This document shows, in pieces, positions 45,501-54,394 of a stretch of 64,000 bases of DNA. Position numbers and translations under genes: made by a program. Under the pieces are notes generated by a model. It had not been told where the DNA came from and made no database searches. It saw only the letters and a list, made by a program, of their open reading frames with translations. The first letter of the stretch is position 1. Each line of letters begins with the position of its first letter. This DNA comes from Paractinoplanes atraurantiacus (lineage in GTDB: Bacteria; Actinomycetota; Actinomycetes; Mycobacteriales; Micromonosporaceae): positions 212,808-276,807 of the forward strand of contig NZ_OBDY01000011.1 in assembly GCF_900215205.1 (NCBI RefSeq). The letters run 5' to 3'.

Positions 45501-46174
45501 TGCCGGTCACCCTGCACGTCTGGCGCGTTCCCCCGAGGCGCGCCGGTTCCGCCATGCTTCGCCTGGCCCGCCGCAAGGTTCCGCCGGGCGTCTCTTTCGC
45601 CAAATTCCTGGGTACGGCGAGTGGGTTCCGCCCGGGCGACGCGGATTTGACCCGGTACGCCGCGGTGACCGTCAGCGCCGAGCCGGTCCGCTTCCCGGAG
45701 TGGGACCGCCTGGCGATCGCGCGCGCGAGGGTGGACCTGGCCCCGCTGCACAGTCGCGGCACCTGGTCCGGCCGGACGCCGTTTGACGCGGGCCAGGCTG
45801 AGAAACACAAGGGCATGGTTCTCTCTCTCACCCGTGCGAGGCTGCGGCCGACGAGGGCTCTGACGTTTTGGCGGGCCATTCCGCCGGTTGTCGGGGAGCT
45901 TGATCGGGCGCCTGGGCTGCTCGCCTACTTCGGTATGGGTGAGGCGCCGATCGGATGGCAGGGCACCGTCAGCCTTTGGAGTGATGCGGCGGACCTGGCA
46001 CGATTCGCGTACCGTCAGCCGGAGCATCGCGCGGTGATCGCGCGGACGCCCACCGATCGGTGGTATGCGGAGGAGCTGTTCGCGCGGTTCGCCGTGCGGG
46101 AGATCAGCGGCGACCGGTCGGTGCTGGGCTGGCTGTCGGAGGATGTCGGAGCAGGGGGCGGGACCGGACGATGA
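45500..46174 (+). CDS. CrtA-like (spheroidene monooxygenase family) protein
   Basis: 224 aa. The pattern resembles CrtA-type carotenoid monooxygenases: LHVWRVP at the N-terminus, LGTASGF, a long middle strand-rich part, FWRAIPPVV, LAYFGMGEAPIGWQGTVSLW and the closing ADLARFAYRQPEHRAVI-RT--RWYAEELFARF. CrtA adds keto groups to carotenoids using heme. Placement at the head of CruF, glycosyltransferase and desaturase genes supports carotenoid tailoring. It overlaps both neighbours by 1-4 bp. Homologues exist outside carotenoid clusters, so the substrate is inferred. Confidence 0.72.
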   Translation: MPVTLHVWRVPPRRAGSAMLRLARRKVPPGVSFAKFLGTASGFRPGDADLTRYAAVTVSAEPVRFPEWDRLAIARARVDLAPLHSRGTWSGRTPFDAGQAEKHKGMVLSLTRARLRPTRALTFWRAIPPVVGELDRAPGLLAYFGMGEAPIGWQGTVSLWSDAADLARFAYRQPEHRAVIARTPTDRWYAEELFARFAVREISGDRSVLGWLSEDVGAGGGTGR

Positions 46175-46749
46175 GGCTCGTTGCGTGGCAGCCGGACGAC
46201 CTGCTGCGTCGGCTCGACGACGTGGTCGGCGTCTACGGCGAGGCGATGGGCTACCGCCAGGAGCTGCTGCAGACCCGCCGCGGCTACATCGGCGCCCACG
46301 TGCGCCGGGCCGGTTTCCGGGCCGTGGCCACCCTGACCACCGACGGGCGGCTGGCCGGCTTCGGCTACGGCTACACCTCCGGCCCCGGCCAGTGGTGGCA
46401 CGACCAGGTCCGCTCGGCCCTCGACGACCGCGACCGGCGGCGCTGGCTGGCCGACTGCTTCGAGGTCGTCGAGCTGCACGTGCGCCCGGTCGCCCAGGGC
46501 CACGGCGTCGGCGCCCGGCAGCTGCGCGCGCTGCTGGCCATGGCCGAGGGTGACACCGTGCTGCTCTCCACCCCCGAGGCCGACGAGCGCAAGTCGCGGG
46601 CCTGGCGGCTCTACCGCCGGTTCGGTTTCTCCGACGTCCTGCGTGACTTCCTCTTCCCGGGCGACGAGCGCAAATTCGCCATCCTGGGACGGGGGCTGCC
46701 GCTGGTCGAGCGCCCGGCCGAGGAAGCACCGGGCATCGTCGGAATCTGA
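46171..46749 (+). CDS. GNAT-family acetyltransferase in carotenoid operon
   Basis: 192-aa GNAT protein. Core strands and the acetyl-CoA loop are visible (EVVELHVRPVAQGHGVGARQLRALL), followed by ARAWRLYRRFGF-like helix-strand (SRAWRLYRRFGFSDV). It overlaps the CrtA-like gene (ATGA) and abuts cruF. The acceptor is unknown. Its fixed place in the operon raises the possibility that it acylates the carotenoid glycoside or an operon protein. Confidence 0.82.
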   Translation: MRLVAWQPDDLLRRLDDVVGVYGEAMGYRQELLQTRRGYIGAHVRRAGFRAVATLTTDGRLAGFGYGYTSGPGQWWHDQVRSALDDRDRRRWLADCFEVVELHVRPVAQGHGVGARQLRALLAMAEGDTVLLSTPEADERKSRAWRLYRRFGFSDVLRDFLFPGDERKFAILGRGLPLVERPAEEAPGIVGI

Positions 46750-47484
46750 ATGCGGCTTCCCTGGTTCCTGCTCGGCACGCTCGTCCTGCTCCAGATCTGC
46801 TACCCGCTCACCGCCGGTGACACCCGGGCCGGCTTCACCGTGGCCACCGTGCTCATCGGCTACGTGCTGTCGGTGTCGCACGCCTGTCTGAGCCGGGGCC
46901 CGCGGGCGGCGCTGGCCCTGATCGGCACGGCCACGCTGGGTGGCTTCGCGGTCGAGGCGCTCGGCGTCGCCACCGGCTTTCCCTTCGGGACGTACGTCTA
47001 CTCCGGCCAGCTCGGCCCGAAACTCCTCGGCGTCCCGCTGATCATCCCGCTGGCCTGGACGTGGATGGCCTGGCCGGCGTGGCTCGCGGCGCAACGCCTG
47101 CCCGCGCGGGCACGAATCGTGGTGGCCGCGGTCGGGCTGGCCGCCTGGGATCTCTTCCTCGATCCGCAGATGGTCGCCGAGGGTTACTGGGTGTGGGAGT
47201 CGCCGACCCCGGCCCTGCCGGGTGTTCCGGGCATCCCGATCGGCAACTATCTGGGCTGGCTGGGCTTCGCACTGGTCCTCATGACGGCCCTGTGGAAGAC
47301 GGCCGGGGTGAAAGGACCTCAACCGGAGGACGCGCCCATGCTGGCCCTCTGGTTCTGGACGTACGCTTCGTCAGTGCTCGCCCACGCCGTCTTCCTGGAC
47401 CTCCCCGGCTCCGCCGTCTGGGGCGGTGTGGTGATGGGCGCCGCGGTCCTGCCCGTGGCGTGGCGCCTGCGGCCCCGCCGATGA
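46750..47484 (+). CDS. cruF: CruF-type carotenoid 1',2'-hydratase (DUF422 membrane protein)
   Basis: 244-aa membrane protein with about seven hydrophobic helices. Family hallmarks include GGFAVEALGVATGFPFGTYVYSGQLGPKLLGVPLIIPLAW and AAWDLFLDPQMVAEGYWVWE. CruF and its haloarchaeal relatives hydrate the psi end of carotenoids such as gamma-carotene. It begins directly after the GNAT stop, and its own stop overlaps the glycosyltransferase start. Hydration would create the 1'-hydroxyl that the next enzyme glycosylates. Confidence 0.85.
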   Translation: MRLPWFLLGTLVLLQICYPLTAGDTRAGFTVATVLIGYVLSVSHACLSRGPRAALALIGTATLGGFAVEALGVATGFPFGTYVYSGQLGPKLLGVPLIIPLAWTWMAWPAWLAAQRLPARARIVVAAVGLAAWDLFLDPQMVAEGYWVWESPTPALPGVPGIPIGNYLGWLGFALVLMTALWKTAGVKGPQPEDAPMLALWFWTYASSVLAHAVFLDLPGSAVWGGVVMGAAVLPVAWRLRPRR

Positions 47485-48575
47485 TCTGGCTCGCGCTTCT
47501 GCCCTGGGTCGCGCTGACCGCGCACACCGCCGTGAACGCGCTGCTCCTGCGGCGCCTGCCGCGCGAGGCGGTCACCGGCGAGAAGATCGCACTTCTTCTT
47601 CCCGTACGCGATGAGGCCGCGCGCGTCACCGCCTGCCTCGAGTCGCTGCTGGCCCAGCGCGGCGCCGATGATCTGACCATCTACGTGCTCGACGACGGCT
47701 CGACCGACGGCACCGCCGAGATCGTCCGCTCGATCGCCGGCGACAAGGTCGTGCTGCTCACCGGCACTCCCCCGCCGCCCGGCCGGCTCGGCAAGCCGCA
47801 CGCCTGCCAGCAGCTGGCCGACGCCGCCGGCGACGCCGACGTGCTGTCTTTTGTGGACGCCGACGTGGTGCTCGCGCCCGATGCCATCGCTTCCGCGACC
47901 ACGCTTCTCCGCAGCGCCGAGGTCGACCTCCTCTCCCCCTACCCGAAGATCGTCGGCGCCGGCCGCCTGGTCCAGCCGCTGCTCCAGTGGTCGTGGCTGA
48001 CGTTCCTGCCGCTGCGGGCCATGGAACGGTCACCGCGGACGTCACTGGCCGCGGCCGGCGGCCAATGGCTGGTGATCGACAACGAGGCGTACCGGAGAGC
48101 CGGCGGGCACGCGGCGGTCGGCGGGGAGATCCTCGAGGACATCGAGCTGGCCCGCCAGGTCAAACGCTCCGGCGGCCGCATCGCCCTGGCCGCCGGCGCG
48201 CCGCTCGCCACCTGCCGCATGTACGACTCGTGGCACGAGCTCACCGACGGTTACGCCAAGTCGCTCTGGAAATCGTTCGGCACACCGTTCGGCGCCGGCG
48301 CCGTCGTGGTCCTTCTTCTTTTGTTGTACGCGTCCCCGCCGCTCGCCACCGCAGTCCTCGCCCTTACGGGCTCTTGGGGTGCCGCGGGGGTCGCGCTGGC
48401 CGCGTACGGCCTCGGTGTGATCGGAAGGGTGATCTCGGCCGGCGCGACGGGGGGCCGAAGCTGGCCCGACGCCCTGGCCCAGCCGATCTCGATCGGCGTT
48501 TTCGCCTGGCTGGTGGCAAGATCATTCCGGCTGCGCCGGCGAGGCGGGCTGAGCTGGCGAGGAAGGCCGGTATGA
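47481..48575 (+). CDS. GT2-family carotenoid glycosyltransferase (CruC-like)
   Basis: 364-aa GT2 enzyme with an N-terminal helix and three or four C-terminal membrane helices. Nucleotide-sugar motifs are LLPVRDEAARV, VLDDGSTDGTAEI (first Asp pair), SFVDADVVL (DxD) and GGEILEDIELARQVKRSGG (ED, catalytic base). Expected to glycosylate the tertiary hydroxyl made by CruF. Coupled by ATGA overlaps on both sides. Confidence 0.82.
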   Translation: MIWLALLPWVALTAHTAVNALLLRRLPREAVTGEKIALLLPVRDEAARVTACLESLLAQRGADDLTIYVLDDGSTDGTAEIVRSIAGDKVVLLTGTPPPPGRLGKPHACQQLADAAGDADVLSFVDADVVLAPDAIASATTLLRSAEVDLLSPYPKIVGAGRLVQPLLQWSWLTFLPLRAMERSPRTSLAAAGGQWLVIDNEAYRRAGGHAAVGGEILEDIELARQVKRSGGRIALAAGAPLATCRMYDSWHELTDGYAKSLWKSFGTPFGAGAVVVLLLLLYASPPLATAVLALTGSWGAAGVALAAYGLGVIGRVISAGATGGRSWPDALAQPISIGVFAWLVARSFRLRRRGGLSWRGRPV

Positions 48576-50050
48576 GCAGAGTCGTCGTCATCGGCGCGGG
48601 CGTCGGCGGACTGACCGCGGCCGCCCGCCTGGCCGGCGCCGGGCACGACGTGACGGTGCTGGAACGCTCGGGCACGCTCGGCGGCAAGCTGGGCGTCTTC
48701 GAGCGGGACGGCTTCCGCTTCGACACCGGCCCCAGCCTGCTGACCCTGCCGCAGGTCTTCACCGAGCTCGACCTCGGCCCGGTGGAGCTCGACCCGGTGG
48801 TGCGGCACTTCTTCGCCGACGGCACCGTCCTCGACTCGTCCTCGGATCACGAGGTCTTCCTGTCCCGCATCTCCGACGCGCTGGGCTCCGGCGCCGCCGA
48901 CGACTGGGACCGTTTCTGGAAACGGGCGGCCCGCATCTGGAACGCGTCGTGGCGCTCGGTGCTCCGCAAGCCGGTGACCCCGGCCTCGCTTTTGGGCCTG
49001 ACCTGGCGCGTAGGCGACCTGGCGGCGATCGCCCCCGGAATGACACTGCGCGGGCTGGGTTACCGCTACCTGCGCGACCCGCGCCTGCGGATGATGCTCG
49101 ACCGCTACGCCACCTACACGGGCGCCGACCCGCGCCGGGCGCCGGCCGCCCACGCCGCCGTCCCGTACGCGGAGCTGGCCTTCGGCGGCTGGTACCTCCC
49201 CGGCGGCCTCGGCACGATCGCCACCGCCCTCGCCGACCGTTGCACCCGTGCCGGCGTCCGGATCATCCTCGATTGCCCCGTGACCGCCATCGAGACAGCC
49301 AACGGCCGAGTCAGCGGCGTCCGGTTCGTCCCCTCCGCCTCGTCAGCTGCCGCCTCTTCCGCGGCCGGCTCCTCCGCGGCCGGCTTCCTTCCCGCCGACC
49401 TTGTCGTGTCCAACGTGGACGCGCTGACGGTCTACCGCGACCTGCTGCCCAGCCCCGGGCGGCTGGCCGGACTGACCGACCGGAGCCTGGCCGGCTTCGT
49501 GCTGCTGCTCGGCGTGCGCGGCGAGACGCCGTCGCTGGCCCACCACAATGTCTTCTTCCCGAGCCACTACGACGCCGAGTTCGACGCCATCTTCGGCTCC
49601 GCCTCGCGCCGCGCCCGGCCCGCCGACGACCCCACCGTCTTCGTGACCCGAGCGGCCGACCCGTCGGTGGCCCCACCCGGCTCGGAGGCCTGGTTCGTGC
49701 TGGTCAACGCTCCCCCGCACGGCACCGGCTGGCAGTCGGTCGATTGGCGCCGGCCGGGGCTCGCCGAGGCGTACGGCAAACACGTCCTTGACCTTCTGGC
49801 CCACCGCGGCCTGGACGTGCGCGACCGCCTCGTGTTCACCGAGACCCGGACTCCGGCCGACGTGGCCGCCTCGACCGCGGCCCCGGGCGGCGCCATCTAC
49901 GGCACCGCCGGCAGCCTGATGCGCCCGGTCAACCACGGCCCGGTCGACGGCCTCTACCTGGTCGGCGGCTCGGTCCACCCGGGCGGCGGCCTGCCCATGG
50001 TCACTCTCTCCGCCCAGATGGTCGCCGACGAGGTCGGCCCGGCCCGCTGA
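48572..50050 (+). CDS. CrtI/CrtD-type carotenoid desaturase (FAD)
   Basis: 492-aa FAD-dependent oxidoreductase of the phytoene-desaturase family. The dinucleotide loop VVIGAGVGGLTAAARLAGAGHDVTVLER is at residues 4-31, followed by GGKLG and RFDTGPSLLTLP. The C-terminal FAD motif is GLYLVGGSVHPGGGLPMVTLSAQM. A Ser/Ala repeat (SSAAASSAAGSSAAG) sits before the ADLVVSNVDA strand and looks like a short slippage expansion. Because phytoene synthase and GGPP synthase are not here, a late desaturation role such as CrtD-like 3',4'-desaturation is likelier than phytoene desaturation. Last gene of the operon. Confidence 0.85.
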   Translation: MSRVVVIGAGVGGLTAAARLAGAGHDVTVLERSGTLGGKLGVFERDGFRFDTGPSLLTLPQVFTELDLGPVELDPVVRHFFADGTVLDSSSDHEVFLSRISDALGSGAADDWDRFWKRAARIWNASWRSVLRKPVTPASLLGLTWRVGDLAAIAPGMTLRGLGYRYLRDPRLRMMLDRYATYTGADPRRAPAAHAAVPYAELAFGGWYLPGGLGTIATALADRCTRAGVRIILDCPVTAIETANGRVSGVRFVPSASSAAASSAAGSSAAGFLPADLVVSNVDALTVYRDLLPSPGRLAGLTDRSLAGFVLLLGVRGETPSLAHHNVFFPSHYDAEFDAIFGSASRRARPADDPTVFVTRAADPSVAPPGSEAWFVLVNAPPHGTGWQSVDWRRPGLAEAYGKHVLDLLAHRGLDVRDRLVFTETRTPADVAASTAAPGGAIYGTAGSLMRPVNHGPVDGLYLVGGSVHPGGGLPMVTLSAQMVADEVGPAR

Positions 50051-50366
50051 GACCCGCCGCGCCGGTTCGGTGACCCTTCACGCTTCCATCGCGTGTCAAA
50101 ACTCTGCCATGTCCACCGCACTGTCGTTGCTAGTGGCAGAACTCTGACATCGTTATCTCCGGATTTTTCGCTTATTTCTTAGCCTTTCGCGTCCGCTCTG
50201 ACCCGGTGGCTACAGAGTTGGAACAGTCAGGAAATGTCAGAGTAATGACTCGCGCCCAGTCTGCTCTCACAGCAGCAGCCGGTGGCACGGGTGGGAAGTT
50301 CGATAAGCCGGCGGCTCGTCCTGGATATCCGCATCACGCCCCCTCACCAGGAACGGAGCTCCACAT
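50051..50366 (+). promoter_or_regulatory. urtA upstream region with three ACTCTG[AC]CAT motifs
   Basis: 316 bp of less GC-rich DNA. ACTCTGCCAT is at 50101-50110, ACTCTGACAT at 50141-50150 exactly 40 bp later, and the inverted copy ATGTCAGAGT at 50234-50243. These may be sites for a regulator, perhaps one of the TetR proteins at the end of the operon. No known riboswitch was recognised. Confidence 0.5.
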
Positions 50367-51665
50367 ATGTCCTCCACCAGCAAACGGCTGCGCAAGCTCG
50401 TGGCCGCCGGCGCCACCGTGACGACCGCGGCCCTCGCGCTCGCCGGCTGCGGCGCCCGGGCCGGCGACGACACGGCCGGCGCCGGGTCGTCCGCGGCGGC
50501 CAGCTGCGTCGACACCTCCGGCGACACCATCAAGCTCGGCTTCCTCAACTCCCTCACCGGCGGCATGGCGATCTCCGAGAAGACCGTCTCCAACGTGCTG
50601 CACATGGCCGCCGACGAGATCAACGCCGGCGGCGGTCTCCTCGGCAAGAAGATCGAGTACGTCCAGGAGGACGGCGCCACCGACTGGCCCACCTTCGCCG
50701 AGAAGACCGAGAAGCTGCTCACCCAGGACTGCGTGGCCGCGATCTTCGGCGGCTGGACCTCGTCCTCCCGCAAGGCCGTGAAGCCGGTCGTCGAGAAGCT
50801 CAACGGCCTCTTCTTCTACCCGGTGCAGTACGAGGGCCTCGAGTCGTCGCCGAACATCTACTACACCGGTGCGACCACCAACCAGCAGATCATCCCGGCC
50901 ATGGACTTCCTCGCCTCCAAGGGAGTGAAGACGCTGTTCCTGGCCGGCAGCGACTACGTCTTCCCGCGCACCGCGAACGCGATCATCAAGCTCTACGCGG
51001 CCAAGCTCGGCATCAAGATCGTCGGTGAGGAGTACGTGCCCCTCGACAAGGACGACTGGACCAGCCAGGTGGCGAAGATCGCGGCGGCCAAGCCGGACTT
51101 CATCTTCAACACCATCAACGGCTCGTCGAACGTCGGCTTCATCAAGGCCTACTACGACGCCGGCCTCACCCCCGCCAAGACGCCGATCATCTCAGTGTCG
51201 ATCGCCGAGGAGGAGGCGCCGGCCATGGGCCACGAGGTCACCGGCAACTACGCGTCCTGGAATTACTTCCAGTCACTCAAGACCGCCACCAACCCCAAGT
51301 TCATCCAGAGCTGGAAGGCCTACCCCAAGAGCAGCGGCGTCACCTCCGACCCGATGGAGGCCGCCTACATCTCGCTGTACCTGTACAAGGCCCTCGTCGA
51401 GGCGGCCGGCTCGTTCGACGTCAACGCGGTGAACGCCGCGGCGAAGAAGAACACGATCACGTTCGACGCGCCGGAGGGCAAGGTCACGCTCGACGGCGAG
51501 AACCACCACATCTCCAAGCCCGGCCACATCGGACGGATCAACGCCGACAACCAGTTCGACATCGTCTGGGCCTCCGACAAGTTCATCGAGCCCGACCCGT
51601 ACCTCGAGGGCTACGACTGGTTCCCGGCCGACATCCGCAAGCAGCTCACGGACGCGGCGGGCTGA
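50367..51665 (+). CDS. urtA: Urea/short-amide ABC transporter substrate-binding lipoprotein UrtA
   Basis: 432-aa periplasmic-type binding protein of the branched-chain amino acid/urea class. The lipobox LALAGC (Cys28) anchors it to the membrane. The UrtA pattern is clear: IKLGFLNSLTGGMAISEKTVSNVLHMAADEINAGGGLLGKKIEYV, GGWTSSSRKAVKPVVE, LFFYPVQYEGLESSPNIYYTGA and ISVSIAEEEA. ATG start in good context; first gene of urtABCDE. Urea is the family's usual ligand, though some members take formamide or other small amides. Confidence 0.92.
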   Translation: MSSTSKRLRKLVAAGATVTTAALALAGCGARAGDDTAGAGSSAAASCVDTSGDTIKLGFLNSLTGGMAISEKTVSNVLHMAADEINAGGGLLGKKIEYVQEDGATDWPTFAEKTEKLLTQDCVAAIFGGWTSSSRKAVKPVVEKLNGLFFYPVQYEGLESSPNIYYTGATTNQQIIPAMDFLASKGVKTLFLAGSDYVFPRTANAIIKLYAAKLGIKIVGEEYVPLDKDDWTSQVAKIAAAKPDFIFNTINGSSNVGFIKAYYDAGLTPAKTPIISVSIAEEEAPAMGHEVTGNYASWNYFQSLKTATNPKFIQSWKAYPKSSGVTSDPMEAAYISLYLYKALVEAAGSFDVNAVNAAAKKNTITFDAPEGKVTLDGENHHISKPGHIGRINADNQFDIVWASDKFIEPDPYLEGYDWFPADIRKQLTDAAG

Positions 51666-51671
51666 CCGCAC

Positions 51672-52556
51672 GTGGACGCCCTGATCCCGCAGCTGCTGAA
51701 CGGCAGCGCGCAAGGCGCGCTGCTCCTGCTCGCCGCGCTGGGACTCTCGCTCACCTTCGGCCAGATGGGCGTGATCAACATGGCCCACGGCGAGTTCCTC
51801 ATGATCGGCGCCTTCAGCGCCTACCTCGTCCAGCAGGTCATCGCGGCCAGCGACCTGTCGATCCCGGTCGCGCTGCCGGTCGCGTTTGTCGTCGCCGGCC
51901 TGTTCGGCCTCCTGCTGGAAGTCACCATCATCCGATGGATGTACCGCCGGCCCCTCGACACCCTGCTGGTCACGGTCGGCGTCGGCCTGATCCTTCAGCA
52001 GGCGGCACTGCAGATCTTCCCGTCCCAGGGCGTCCCGGTGGAGAAGCCCAGCTGGCTCGACGGGCAGCTGACCATCCTCGGCTACGCCTGGCCGATGCGG
52101 CAGCTGTTCACCATCCTGCTGGCGGCCGTCTGCGTCGCCGCGCTGTCGGCCTGGCTCAAGTACACGTCGTTCGGCCGCCGCATCCGGGCGACCGTGCACA
52201 ACCGGGATCTCGCCGAGACCACGGGCATCTCCACCCGCACCATCGACCGCCTCACCTTCTTCGTCGGCTCGGGTCTGGCCGGGGTCGCCGGCGTGGCCGC
52301 GTCGCTCATCGGCGGCACGAACTCCCAGATGGGCGCGCAGTACATCATCCCGGCCTTCCTCGTCGTCGCCGCCGGCGGCATCGGCCAGCTCAAGGGCACC
52401 ATCCTCGCCGCCTGGGCGGTGGGCGTCGCGCTCGCGTTCTTCGCCTACTGGACCACCGGCAGCCTGGCGCAGGTGCTCGCCTTCATCCTCGTGATCGTCT
52501 TCCTGCAACTGCGCCCGCAGGGCCTGTTCACGGTGCGAACCAGGAGTCTCGCATGA
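51672..52556 (+). CDS. urtB: Urea ABC transporter permease UrtB
   Basis: 294-aa permease with about eight hydrophobic helices of the LivH family. Diagnostic segments are LLNGSAQGALLLLAALGLSLTFGQMGVINMAHGEFLMIGAF and GRRIRATVHNRDLAETTGISTRTIDRLTFFVGSGLAG. GTG start 6 bp after urtA; its stop overlaps urtC. Confidence 0.93.
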   Translation: MDALIPQLLNGSAQGALLLLAALGLSLTFGQMGVINMAHGEFLMIGAFSAYLVQQVIAASDLSIPVALPVAFVVAGLFGLLLEVTIIRWMYRRPLDTLLVTVGVGLILQQAALQIFPSQGVPVEKPSWLDGQLTILGYAWPMRQLFTILLAAVCVAALSAWLKYTSFGRRIRATVHNRDLAETTGISTRTIDRLTFFVGSGLAGVAGVAASLIGGTNSQMGAQYIIPAFLVVAAGGIGQLKGTILAAWAVGVALAFFAYWTTGSLAQVLAFILVIVFLQLRPQGLFTVRTRSLA

Positions 52557-53647
52557 CGAAGAAGCCATGGATCTCCCTCGGCGGCATCGGGGTGTTCGCC
52601 GTTCTGCTCCTCGCGGTCGCTCCCCTCGTGCTCACCGATCACTGGCTCAACAACCTCGGCAAGTACTGCTGCTGGGCCATCGCCGCCGTCGGCATCGGCC
52701 TGGCCTGGGGCCGGGGCGGGATGCTCGTGATGGGGCAGGGGGTGTTCTTCGCCCTCGGCGCCTACTCGATGGCCATGCATCTTACGCTGGAGACCGCCGG
52801 TGACCGGATACCCGCGTTCATGGTGCTCTACGATCCGCTCGCGCCGCTGCCGGCGTTCTGGGAGCCGTTCCGCGGCGCGGGCTTCACCCTGGCGGCGATC
52901 GTGCTGCTCCCGGTGGTCGTGGCCGGCGCCCTCGGCTACGCGCTGTTCAAGCGCCGGGTGAAGGGCGCGTACTTCGCGATCCTGTCGCAGGCGCTCGCCG
53001 TCGCGCTGGCCGTCCTGATCAGCTCCACGATCCGCGAGACCGGCGGCGACACCGGGCTCAGCGACTTCAAGTATTTCTTCGGCTTCGTGCTGAACGACCC
53101 GGCGAACCGTCAGATGGTGTACCTCATCGCGGCCGGGCTGCTCATCGTGTGCCTGCTCGCGGTGTGGCAGTTCTACCGCAGCCGCTTCGGTGAGCTCCTC
53201 ATCGCCACCCGGGACGCCGAGGAGCGGGTGCGCTTCCTCGGTTACGACCCGGCCAACGTCAAGCTCGTCGCCTTCGTCGTCTCCGCCCTGATGGCCAGCA
53301 TCGGCGGAGCGCTGTTCGTGCCCATCGTCGGCATCATCACCCCGGCCGAGATCGGCGCCGCCGCCTCGATCCTCATGATCGCGGGGGTGGCCCTGGGCGG
53401 CCGCGCCTCGCTGTTCGGGCCCGCGCTCGGCGCGATAGCGGTCGGCTGGGGACAGTCGAGTCTCGGCTCGACCTGGCCCGACGGCTGGACGTACGTCCTC
53501 GGTCTTCTGTTCATCGTCGTCATCCTCTTCCTGCCGAACGGGCTGTCGTCGCTGCCGGCCCGGTTCACCGGGCGGGCGCGCCGGACCCCGGTCGAGCAGC
53601 CCACGCCGGCGATCGCCGCCGCCGAACTAGAAGGGGTGCGCTCATGA
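52553..53647 (+). CDS. urtC: Urea ABC transporter permease UrtC
   Basis: 364-aa LivM-type permease. Family blocks are KYCCWAIAAVGIGLAWGRGGMLVMGQGVFFALGAYSMAM and FGELLIATRDAEERVRFLGYDPANVKLVAFVVSALMASIGGALFVP. ATG overlaps the urtB stop; its stop overlaps urtD. Confidence 0.93.
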   Translation: MTKKPWISLGGIGVFAVLLLAVAPLVLTDHWLNNLGKYCCWAIAAVGIGLAWGRGGMLVMGQGVFFALGAYSMAMHLTLETAGDRIPAFMVLYDPLAPLPAFWEPFRGAGFTLAAIVLLPVVVAGALGYALFKRRVKGAYFAILSQALAVALAVLISSTIRETGGDTGLSDFKYFFGFVLNDPANRQMVYLIAAGLLIVCLLAVWQFYRSRFGELLIATRDAEERVRFLGYDPANVKLVAFVVSALMASIGGALFVPIVGIITPAEIGAAASILMIAGVALGGRASLFGPALGAIAVGWGQSSLGSTWPDGWTYVLGLLFIVVILFLPNGLSSLPARFTGRARRTPVEQPTPAIAAAELEGVRS

Positions 53648-54393
53648 CCGGCGCATCACTGGTCGTCACTGATCTCCGCGTCGAGTTCTCGGGTTTCGTC
53701 GCGGTCGGTGGCGTCAGTTTCGACGCGCACCCCGGCGAGGTCCGCTTCCTCATCGGCCCGAACGGCGCCGGCAAGACGACGTGCATCGACGCCGTCACGG
53801 GGCTGACCAAGGCCACCGGGTCGGCCCGGCTCGGTCAGACAGAGCTGCTGGGTAAGCAGGTACACAAGATCGTCCGCCGGGGGATCGGCCGCACGTTCCA
53901 GACCGCGAGCGTCTTCGACGAGCTCACCGTGCTGCAGAACCTCGACATCGCCGCCGGCCTCCACCGCCGTTCGGTCTCGCTGCTGCGGGCCCGGCGCGGG
54001 ATCGACCCGTCGATCGAGCGTGCGCTGGAGGAGACCGGGCTCACCGGCGAGCTCACCACGCCGGCCGGCATCCTGTCGTACGGCCAGAAGCAGTGGCTGG
54101 AGATCGCGATGCTGCTCGTGCAGGACGCGAAGGTGCTGCTGCTCGACGAGCCGGTCGCCGGCATGAGCCAGGACGAGCGCACCGCGACCGGCGAGCTTCT
54201 CCAGCGCATCGCGGCCAAGCGCATCGTGCTCGTGGTCGAGCACGACATGGACTTCATGCGCCGCTTCGCCACCCGCGTGACAGTGCTGCACCAGGGCAAG
54301 GTGCTCTCGCAGGGGACGGTGGCCGAGGTCCAGGCCGATCCCCAGGTGCAGGAGGTCTACCTCGGCACCGCCGACGCCATCACGGAGGCTTGA
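53644..54393 (+). CDS. urtD: Urea ABC transporter ATPase UrtD
   Basis: 249-aa LivG-type ATPase. Walker A GPNGAGKTTCID, signature LSYGQKQWLEIAMLL (a Y in place of the usual second G, typical of UrtD), Walker B VLLLDEPVAGMS and the H-loop VVEHDMDFMR are all intact. ATGA overlap with urtC. Confidence 0.94.
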   Translation: MTGASLVVTDLRVEFSGFVAVGGVSFDAHPGEVRFLIGPNGAGKTTCIDAVTGLTKATGSARLGQTELLGKQVHKIVRRGIGRTFQTASVFDELTVLQNLDIAAGLHRRSVSLLRARRGIDPSIERALEETGLTGELTTPAGILSYGQKQWLEIAMLLVQDAKVLLLDEPVAGMSQDERTATGELLQRIAAKRIVLVVEHDMDFMRRFATRVTVLHQGKVLSQGTVAEVQADPQVQEVYLGTADAITEA

Positions 54394-54394
54394 C

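Noticed and set aside
50051..50366. Guanidine (ykkC) riboswitch upstream of the urt genes
   Set aside because: These riboswitches do occur before urt-like operons, but the conserved ykkC core was not found here.
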